Of a DNA stretch of 64,000 nt, positions 56,212 through 64,000 are shown piece by piece (within the stretch, counting starts at the first letter, position 1; every line of letters begins with the position of its first letter). The stretch covers positions 33,823,105 through 33,887,104 of the forward strand of contig JAPTYO010000004.1 of NCBI GenBank assembly GCA_036873135.1. Reading direction: 5' to 3'. The notes beneath the pieces are model-generated. The model did not search any database, was not told where the DNA came from, and saw nothing but the letters and a program-made list of their open reading frames with translations. The translations under genes were made by a program, and so were the position numbers. The DNA comes from Clarkia xantiana subsp. parviflora (Eukaryota > Streptophyta > Magnoliopsida > Myrtales > Onagraceae).

Positions 56212-56429
56212 TTGTATTCACTAGGTGGCCACCAACCTGATATTAGTTGAAGGTTGAGAATACTTGTACGTATGCCTTGGAGAAGTGTTCCTATGTGGAA
56301 ACTAGGCAATTGGAGAATGACAGTTGACCAAGTATACAGCGCGACACATTATTAATCTTACAGGCTGATTATAGATGGGGAATTAAGGTTCCGCTGGAGC
56401 TACAACACTCCTAACAAATGAGTAGGAGC
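56212..56429 (+). other. 3' internal remnant of the outer copia element
   Basis: Related to the 3' internal regions at 2484-2700 and 54498-54720 (GGTGGCCACCAACC, TTGGAGAATGACAGTTGACC), ending GAGTAGGAGC before the LTR. It starts within the GTATTCAC stem, where copy B was inserted. Confidence 0.75.
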
Positions 56430-57027
56430 TGTTGGCATTTGGAGATTGAGTCGCCGTAAATAGAAGCTCATTAATATGAGACTATTACTTGAGTTAATTT
56501 GGTAATGTCACATTAGAGATTTTGGGCTAGGCCTAAAATCCCAAATGACATGAGAGACCCAAAATTGGGCCTCCCTTCTCATAAGTGGCCGGCCGAAACT
56601 TGCATCATGGTGATGTGGGTTTTGTCCCACCTCCTCTTATAAATAGGGAGTATCAGGGATTAATTTATGGTTAATCACCTAGTCATATTCTTCTAAGTAT
56701 TGAGACAAAGAAATCCCTCCTCCCTAGTGAAAGTTTCGGCCGAGCCATATCCTAGCCAATTAGGTGTCAAATTGCTTCGAGCAGTTACTCCGGAGATCCG
56801 TCCCTGCTAAAGAATCGACAAGAGACTTTGATGTGGTGACCAATCCACGTAGGTATTTCTTAACCAGAATCCTTATGGGAACCGTCAGGTGGATTGAGAA
56901 CTCCCCTTGAAGATCTTGGGTCTACGGAAAGCATTGTAGGTATGTGCCCCTAATAACGCTGCGTAATTCGTTTACATAGCATGTACCTTGTTCTGTTTCC
57001 GTAGTATTTATCCCCTATAATCCAACA
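56430..57027 (+). repeat. copia 3' LTR of the outer element (598 bp)
   Basis: TGTTGGCATTTGGAGATTGA to CTATAATCCAACA, TATA in CTTATAAATAGGGAG. Followed by AATGT, the duplication shared with 32352-32356. Confidence 0.88.
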
Positions 57028-58046
57028 AATGTAATATTTAAAAGAGTTAAATCAAGAATAAATACATTTTTTAGGGTCAAAAGTACAAATCACCAAAATT
57101 TGAGAGTGGGCAATTCCCCCCCCCCCCCCCCCCCCCCCATGTGGCCTCGTTCATGGTTGTAACTTACTTAAGCCACTCATTATCTATCCGAGATTGACTC
57201 GGTCGATATGCAAATTCAACTCGCTAAATTTCAAGTCAATTCAAGCTTGTTCTGGTAACGAGTCGAGTACGAGAGTTCATTTATTTCGATTTGAGAGACT
57301 TGCGAGACAATTCGAGCTTTAAAGCATGTTCAAGTTAAGTTCGAGCTTTATATAATATTATATATATATATTTAATTCAAGGGTCCACAAACTATAGGTC
57401 CATCAGATCCTAAGCATTTCAATTATTATATTATTTGCTGAGGTATTGTCATCATCATTGTCAACACAACTTTTATATTTTACATTTACTTATGCATTTT
57501 AAAGTGATAATTACATTTAGAGTGTCGAATATAATTATTCAAAGTATTTATTTACTAATTCAATATTCAGTGTCTATATATTGTCATATACACATTATTG
57601 CATAAACTACTTTATTAATCAATATACTTTATATATATTAGATAAAATATATAAGAAAAATTATTCAACAATGCATATTTTTTATATTTCTATATTTTTT
57701 ATCTTATATTTCTATGTTATTATTACAATAAGTATATGTATTAATATAGTATATTACAATGAGGTAATTTTCTAATTTATTTATATATAAAATAAAATTA
57801 TTTATACTTAAAGAAAAAATGATGTTAAAGATGTACCTTTTTTTATTAAATATAGTTTAGAGTTTATAATTTTTTAAAGTAAATGATATATAAAAATATA
57901 ACATGAATTCTTTTTTAAAAGTGGCTTTAAAAAAGTAATATCATAACTGTTTTGAAAAAAAAAAGTATTTCATAAAGTCGTCTTTTGAAAGAAAAATATA
58001 TATATATGTTTGAACATATGTTACTAAATTCTCTAGTTTTCGCATA
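57028..58046. repeat. AT-rich intergenic DNA with poly-C run and TCGAG repeat relic
   Basis: A 23-nt poly-C run at 57116-57138. 57180-57345 is a decayed TCGAG-type copy (CTCGGTCGATATGCAAATTC, AACGAGTCGAGTACGAGAG) aligning with 4660-4770. 57350-58046 is very AT-rich with nothing recognised. Confidence 0.6.
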
Positions 58047-58469
58047 AGAGCATCCACAATGGTTTTACATAAATGGTATTCTTTAAAGTTGCCACGTAGA
58101 CATTTATGTACACTTTAAGTAATACGTAAAGTTAAGACACACGTAAAAAATATTTTCTCTGCTATTGCAATCGTATTACTTAAACATATTCCTTAAATAT
58201 ATTTTATTATTAAATTTTTCAACAACCACCAATAAGATATTAACATTAATTATAAAATGAATTAATTTATATTTAAAAGTTGGTTACGTAATACATAGTG
58301 CATTCCTTATATTTAAGGAATGTTTATGTAAAAACATAAATTTACGCGTGAGTCCCATCTTTAAGGAATGCTATGTAAAACCACTGTAGATATTTTTTTT
58401 ATTTTAATTAAATAAATATGTAGGGCCCACGTTTACATAATCTTTACGTAATACCATTGTGGATGCTCT
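58047..58469. mobile_element. MITE (423 bp)
   Basis: Inverted ends AGAGCATCCACAATGG and CCATTGTGGATGCTCT, followed inwards by TTTACATAA/GTAAA motifs. GAGCATC(C/T)(C/A)CAATGG ends are common in plant MITEs. The target duplication is not clear. Confidence 0.75.
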
Positions 58470-58874
58470 GATGTGTTTTTTGGGTAAAAATGATTCGTGT
58501 ATGCACAACCAAAGTAACAAATAAGATATGTATTTTTTCGACCCGATTTTGTAAAATAATAATAATAATAGTATAAATATAAAAGTATGGTACTATGCAT
58601 GTTTTTCAGCCTGCTCCGTCCCAAAACAAAAGGGGGAAGTGTAAAACTAAAATCCTTGAATTCAAGGCAATCATCATCTTCGTTCGTCCATCGAACATCT
58701 TCTTCGACGTGAACTCTACTCCATCGTCGGCATCAGTAACTAAATTGGTTCACATTCATCGCCGGCATCCTGGTCGGTCGACGTCTCTCCACCTTTCATC
58801 CCGCTTTCTTCTCTCTCCTTTGGGCTTTAGCTTGAATTCCTGCTCGATTCAACTCGGAAAAAAAGTGGCTTTCC

Positions 58875-61800
58875 ATGGCTACTTGGAAGCCCTTGTTTGA
58901 AACCAAGGACTTGGTTTCGACGGCGAAAAAAGCATCAATTCTATGGTTTATGGGCTTTCGGGAGGCTTGTTGCCTTCACAGAGTCATAATTCTCTGTCTC
59001 AGGTCGAAAAAGCTTTCGATTAGGACCGGGCAGTGTTTTCTTCTCAATGGCTTCATCTTTCTCGGCAGGTAATTGATTTTTTGATATTATCCCTTCTATT
59101 TTACTTCTATATGTGAATTTTGATAGAAGTTGAAGATTAGCTTGCCCGATACTATTATCAATTTCGTTGTAGATGATCTTCTTACTGTACAATCCGTTGG
59201 TCAAAATTCAATTTTTAGCAATTTTCAACTTTTACTAGATTGACAAGGGCTGAACGAATAATTCCTTTTCAACTTTTAACTTTCTATGCAGTATGTTTGT
59301 TTTGAAGTCGATGATAATTCCTATACTACTATGGATCTTGCCGGAGAACTGCTGTCCAATCACTTCGCAAGAGTCATGCTCATTCATCGGCTTTTTCAAA
59401 CTTTATTCCTTTCTACGCGGTGGACTTCTACAGCTGTTTTATGTGAGTCTGCTAACAGCCTTGTGAATACTATGTCTCTCAGAAGGAAGCTTGGTCACAG
59501 ACTGACTCTTGGAGCAGCATGCTTTCTTTACTACTGAGTACTGATAATATGAAGTTATTTCTGGATTCACTGTTATAAGGATTTCACTGTTCAATGTCTT
59601 TCAAGAAAAAAAAACTAGAGGAGTATGAATATAATTTTGCCATCATTGTACTTTCAGCTTATTGGCATAGGCACCTAGGGGCACACTACTATGAATTTGC
59701 AAAAAATATTAGAGGATCAGTAACTCGTATTACTATATCATGATTCATATTTTCTTTAAGATTCAGAGTTTAAAGTAGAAGCCGAAAGATTTTGACTTTG
59801 AACTTCTAGTTATCTTTCTTGCAGTTTCCATTTGGTGAATTTATTCTGAAAGTCTGAATGCTTTTGCAGGTCTTTTGGTTCTACCCTCTCTACATTTTTA
59901 GCTTAGTTTTGAGCGCTCTGTGGTATGATCGCCTCCTCAAGACATCTCTGTCAGCTTGTTGAGTTTATTATGCTTCTAGTATTTACTTTGGCATGACTTA
60001 TGTTAAGTTGATTCCTTGGGAACTATACAGTTGGAAGATGTCTGTGAACATAATATGTTTGCTGTGATTCTCATTTAGGAGATTCTTCAGATTAGTGTAC
60101 CTTATGTTGGGTATTAAATTCTAAGAAACTTCTAATTAATTGGCCCGAGTGAGGAGTTTGTCTGCTAGAATCCAGGCAGGGTTTAAAATCCTATTAAACA
60201 AGGAATTTTCTCAATATAACTTAGAAACCTAATCGGTTCCTAGATTAATCCATCATCTCACACAATTCACATCTTGTTGAAATCACAGCTTCTTTAGTTG
60301 TCTATTATGTAAATAAAAAGTGGAGATTGCCTTGCACTAATAGGTCTTTACAAAAAGAAGCAATACTAGTACAGTTCTAGTAAAGATGCTTCCAGGATAT
60401 TTTTAACGCCTATTTTATTGAAATTAACGAGGTTATTTGGTGTATCATCTACGGTTATAGTAATCTTTTTGCTTTCAAAATTTTGAATTTAGGTACAATG
60501 ACATAGCCAAATATGGTTTTTTTGCTCTTGAGGGAACTGTACCTGCCAATAAACCGGAAGTCCAAAACAAGGATTCAGCCTCGCAAAATATACTCCAAAC
60601 ACAGAAAGTGGCGGGCCTTGGAGGGTAATAATCATGTGTGTTTCTTGTTTTCTAGTTTGACATAATAAGTTTGGTTTTTTTGTTTTTAACTTAGTTTGTT
60701 AATATGCAACTTTGTTTTTCAGTGTCATGATAGGAATAGGAGAGCAAGTATACTCAGTACTACTGTTAAGCGTCTTCTTCATAGAGGTAAAATGATACTT
60801 TTTCTTCTAGTTCCAGGGATCTGAGTTTTTCAGTATAGAAAAGCTTTATATACAGATACATTTTGGCTTGATCTTATATAGCACTTTGTCTGAAACTTTA
60901 TTTGATAAAGTGACTACTATCATGTGCATGTTATCCGTTAAACATAAGCTTACTAATAAGTGATACGCATACGTTCTGCAGTTTTAATTAAAATAAGTGG
61001 ACTCAGAACTGAAGAATAATACTTATAATATTTTGCTCCATTTGTCTCAGTTATCCGTGTAGGCGTATACTATATCTTTTTCCAGCCTAATAAATATGTC
61101 ATAGTAAAGATGGTGCAGTTCAAAATTTGAAGCTTTATGGTGTCATTAAATGTAGGAAATATATAGTTCATAAATGTCTGACTATAGGAGAGGATTCCAA
61201 TATCGATGCCATAGTTCTTCCTCTTGATAACAACTTCACGTATCTTGACCTTGTTTCTTTTATTATTATATTTCGTGAAAATGTATTTGTAACCTAGTCT
61301 CTCTTTGCAGGTATCTGCTATTGGATATATACCATACATTGGAAAGCCTTTAAATTTTATGCTGCTTTCCTGGATGTATGCCTACTATTGTTTTGAGTAT
61401 GTTATCCAACTTTTATGCTCTTTGAATCACCAATTTCAGCCATAAAAAATGTTTAGTCACTTTACAAAATGAAATTTCCAGGTATAAATGGAACTTTTCC
61501 CAAGTGAGCCTAGACAAGCGTTTGGATTTATTTGAAACAAACTGGGCATTTTTTGCTGGTTTTGGTAAGTCCTTTTGTTGTCCTAACTAACACTGTATAT
61601 GTGCTTGGTTGCCTTCATGTCATGTGTCATTGACTCTGGCATTTTTGTATTGGACTGACTTTCAGGCAACCCTTGTGTTCTGGCTGTTTTCTTTTTCTCA
61701 CCTCTCGTTAGCTTTGGGGTTATGGCTGTGCTCTTTCCACTGGTATGTTTCATTTTCCCTGATAGTGCCTTCACCTTGTCAACTTCCATTATTGTTGGTG

Positions 61801-62227
61801 GTAAGAAGGGAAAAAAGGAAGCAATCATTTGATCGAAGATGGATTGTCTGTAAACTTACATTCACCAAAGCTTGGAACTTTACTCTGAAAATTCAGTATC
61901 GCTATCAGGCACATTTGCTTAAGTTGTGTCTTTGGTAGTTCCAACTGGTGATGCTATCTATATATAACAGATACATATTTTAGTTTGTACTGACAGCAAC
62001 AGGGTCAAGGGCTGAAGAGGTACTAGTGTCAGATAGAGAAAAATGGAGAACTCCTCTACTAGGAAGACTTCCAATATTTTATGGAGCAAATAAGTTATCG
62101 TAAGTTGATTTCTTGCTCGGTTATCTTAAGAAAGTGAAAATAGTAGCTGACCAGTGGTTACACCCTAATACTATTGTGTAGGATGTGGGTGTTGTCTCTT
62201 TTCTCCTTGGAGTCTAAGCAGGAGTGA
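58875..62227 (+). CDS. EI24: EI24 homologue, multi-pass membrane protein, 333 aa, ten exons
   Basis: Exons 58875-59068, 59292-59442, 59870-59922, 60493-60624, 60723-60786, 61311-61396, 61482-61564, 61666-61742, 61984-62099 and 62182-62227; all introns GT-AG, frame closes at TGA. Start MATWKPLFETKDLVS; then WFMGFREACCLHRV, RTGQCFLLNGFIFLG, VFWFYPLYIFSLVLS, YNDIAKYGF, VSAIGYIPYIGKPLNFMLLS, YCFEYKWNFSQVSLDKRLD and WAFFAGFGNPCVLAVFFFSP match EI24/EPG-4 proteins. Several hydrophobic segments make a multi-pass protein of the ER membrane. In animals EI24 acts in autophagy and ER contacts; the plant role is not established here. 58595-58874 is the likely 5' UTR. Confidence 0.95.
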
Positions 62228-62818
62228 AGCAGAACCACAATTCACAGCAAACAGAGGCAGCCTGAGTGGATTCTCTTCTGAAATGCAAGCAGTATTGTCT
62301 CAGGCTTAGGGTATACATATGCTTCTCCATTGAACCTTATTACTTGATTTAGTGCTGCTGCATGGTTGTAAATGGCTAAGTGGTTCCTTGATGACTTTTC
62401 TTTCTTTCTGTGCTTTTTATGTATGTATAATATAGTACTACACAATTAAAGCTGGGATGAGATGGGAGGTGTACATATTGTAACATAATGTTGAATTACT
62501 AACTCCAATTTCCGAACGAATAAACCTACTCGCAGGTAGGGCGTAGGGCTGTCAATTCGTGTGTTTCTTGTGTCTATCGACTATTTTATCATCGTGTCGT
62601 GTCTCATATAAAATTGGAGGTTCGATAAGTCAAATAAACCTTAGACCATAATGATAAAACCTTGATTCGCAACAATCTAGCAACAAAACCTGAGGTTTGC
62701 CATGAAAATATGCAAAACCCTAGCAGAGCGTGGTGAAAGGGAGAAAACGGAAACGAAAGAGCATTTCAGCTTCTCAGAAGGAGTTCATCTAGTCTTTCTC
62801 CACCTAATCATAAACCTA
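62228..62818. other. 3' flank of the EI24 gene
   Basis: 62230-62460 is the probable 3' UTR. AGGGCTGTCAATTCGTGTG at about 62546 resembles a hAT terminus, but no partner end is visible. No gene. Confidence 0.4.
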
Positions 62819-63389
62819 AGGGTTAAATACCAAATAGCTAGTTGAACTTTCTTTAAAAGTGTAGATAGGTAGCTAAACTTATTTTTAGAGCAAACAGCTA
62901 GCTAGACTTTCTTTAAAGTAGCAATTAGATAGCTTTTTTATTTTTTTGGTTAAAAATAAATGGAATTCCTCACGTGAATAGCAGTTGGCCAACTGAAATT
63001 GGTGCCAACATGTTTCCGTAACCAAAATATACATTCCGTATTTCTTTTGGATGAATGTCGTTTTTTTTTTTTTTTTTTCCGAAATACTGCAATATTATTT
63101 TCTCCGAATCAATTCGCTTCCTAGAGACGAATTTATCTTACGAAATTCTCGAATGAGCAGTTCTCTACCGTCTTCAACAATCATGGTGTACGACGTGTGG
63201 ATTTTTTTGGTTATGTGTCATCACGTGTTCCTCATGTTAGAAATTCTATTAGTTTTTAACCAAAAAATTAGCATAGCTAGTTAATTGCTACTTTTAAAAA
63301 GTTCAGCTAGCTATTTGGTCCAAAAAAAAGTTCAGCTAGTTATTTGCACTTCTGTCGAAAGTTCAGCTAGCTATTTGGTAATTAACCCT
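62819..63389. mobile_element. MITE with long inverted ends, TA target
   Basis: Left AGGGTTAAATACCAAATAGC and right (reverse complement) AGGGTTAATTACCAAATAGC continue inward as TAG(T/C)TGAACTTTC, about 33 bp. TA precedes (62817-62818) and follows (63390-63391). Internal repeats of TTCAGCTAGCTATTTG. A poly-T run lies at about 63060-63078. The terminal motif GGTTAA(T/A)(A/T)ACCAA resembles the intron MITEs at 12060 and 29598. Confidence 0.8.
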
Positions 63390-63479
63390 TATAATAAGTT
63401 GTCCACAAATAGTAGAAAAGCCAAAGGTTTGGAGGAACAACTAAATAGCCCCAAAATAAATAAAAGACCTAAAACACAC

Positions 63480-64000
63480 AAATAACACATAAAGGCACAA
63501 GTCTTCAAGAATGACAAACAAACCCCTAAACTTAAAACTCTCCCTCAAGTTTGAAGACCCTCAAGCTTGATCAACCTCAATAAAAGCCTCATCAACAAGA
63601 TATTCTTCATGCCAATTCGATCCGATAAGCAATGGTTTTGCTGTCCCAATAACGACTTGATGAATAGATCAGCTAGTGTTCTTCAGACCTAACATAGATT
63701 GGCTGCACAAAACCCATAAGAAACATACTACGCAGAAAATGACATTCAATATCAATGTGTTTGGTGCGTTCGTGAAAGATAGGGTTAAAAGTAATCTGAA
63801 TAGCAGTCTTGTTATCGCAATAAAGAGGAACTGGACCAGTTTGTTTGAAACCAAGTTCCAACATAAGCCTGCTTAACCAAATCGACTCAGTTGAGGCTTT
63901 TCCCATACTGATATACTCTGCTTCAGCAGAAGAATGAGAAACAGTTGTGTGTTTTTTAACTTTCCAAGATATAGGGGAGTTACCAACATAAATTATGTAA
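63480..64000 (-). pseudogene. copia RNase H end, cut by the window edge
   Basis: The minus strand reads GNSPISWKVKKHTTVSHSSA (from about 63990), EAEYISMGKASTESIWLSRL, LYCDNKTAIQITFNP and FHERTKHIDIECHFLR, the complete C-terminal RNase H signature. A one-base loss near 63675 breaks EEH-LADLF. Below it, CTTGAGGGAGAG (about 63550) may be the purine tract. RT and upstream genes would lie beyond 64000. Confidence 0.85.

Larger units (their letters stand above)
32357..57027 (+). mobile_element. outer copia element holding the nest, TSD AATGT
   Basis: The LTR at 32357-32951 is followed by a PBS-like GTGGTATAAAAGCC (from 32952), so it is a 5' LTR. The related LTR at 56430-57027 is preceded by GAGTAGGAGC and copia 3' internal sequence, so it is a 3' LTR. 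AATGT precedes the first (32352-32356) and follows the second (57028-57032). Orientation, order and duplication all fit one copia insertion later split by the elements between. Only 32952-33244 and 56212-56429 of its interior remain visible. The LTRs differ by about 10% over the first 245 bp by hand count. Confidence 0.8.

Overview
This is nuclear DNA of a flowering plant. Evidence: three spliced genes with GT-AG introns and plant-specific homologues, Ty1/copia and Ty3/gypsy LTR retrotransposons, hAT, CACTA and MITE-type DNA elements, tRNA-derived SINE relics and a plant LINE tail. I cannot name the species.

Host genes, all on the plus strand: (1) a six-exon TMK-type leucine-rich-repeat receptor kinase at 10192-14835 (901 aa); (2) a two-exon C2-domain lipid-binding protein at 29034-31016 (411 aa); (3) a ten-exon EI24 homologue at 58875-62227 (333 aa). 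All three splice models close in frame from start to stop. The remaining ~85% of the window is transposon-derived.

Layout. 1-3443: 3' half of a copia element (RT, RNase H, 3' LTR) split by a 745-bp hAT-like insert. 3444-4640: remains of two more LTR elements. 4785-9542: complete copia element, minus strand, TSD CCTAT, inserted in an older TCGAG-rich repeat. 10192-14835: TMK gene. 14972-20153: copia element with nearly identical 184-bp LTRs (TSD GTTTT), a decayed pol and many short stem-loops. 22195-25620: minus-strand copia pieces interrupted by a hAT element (TSD GCCTTACC) and a gypsy solo LTR (TSD TAGTC). 25622-27701: gypsy LTR/gag piece fused to a LINE tail. 29034-31016: C2 gene.

32357-57027 reads as one deep nest. 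The outermost layer is a copia element whose 5' LTR (32357-32951, followed by a tRNA-Met-type PBS) and 3' LTR (56430-57027, preceded by a purine tract) share the 5-bp TSD AATGT. Inside it are a minus-strand gypsy derivative with only the gag N-terminus and several tandem-repeat arrays (33245-46582); a CACTA element inside that element's LTR carrying a SCARECROW-like GRAS fragment (33593-36349); a hAT element carrying a Cu/Zn-superoxide-dismutase 5' fragment (47025-48194); a young non-autonomous gypsy element whose only gene is an antisense, intron-containing gene with its own TATA box (48664-52811); an alpha/beta-hydrolase fragment (53057-53433); and a copia 3' end with a solo LTR nested in its LTR (54322-56211). 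Hand-counted LTR divergence falls from about 10% (outer copia) to about 4% (gypsy derivative) to 0.7% (antisense-gene element), matching the nesting order.

57028-64000 returns to unique sequence with the EI24 gene, two MITEs and the RNase H end of another copia element. The most unusual items are the antisense-gene retrotransposon, the gene-fragment captures, the C-NNGAA-G hairpin family at 16.2-19.3 kb and a covarying stem-loop shared by three copia 3' regions.
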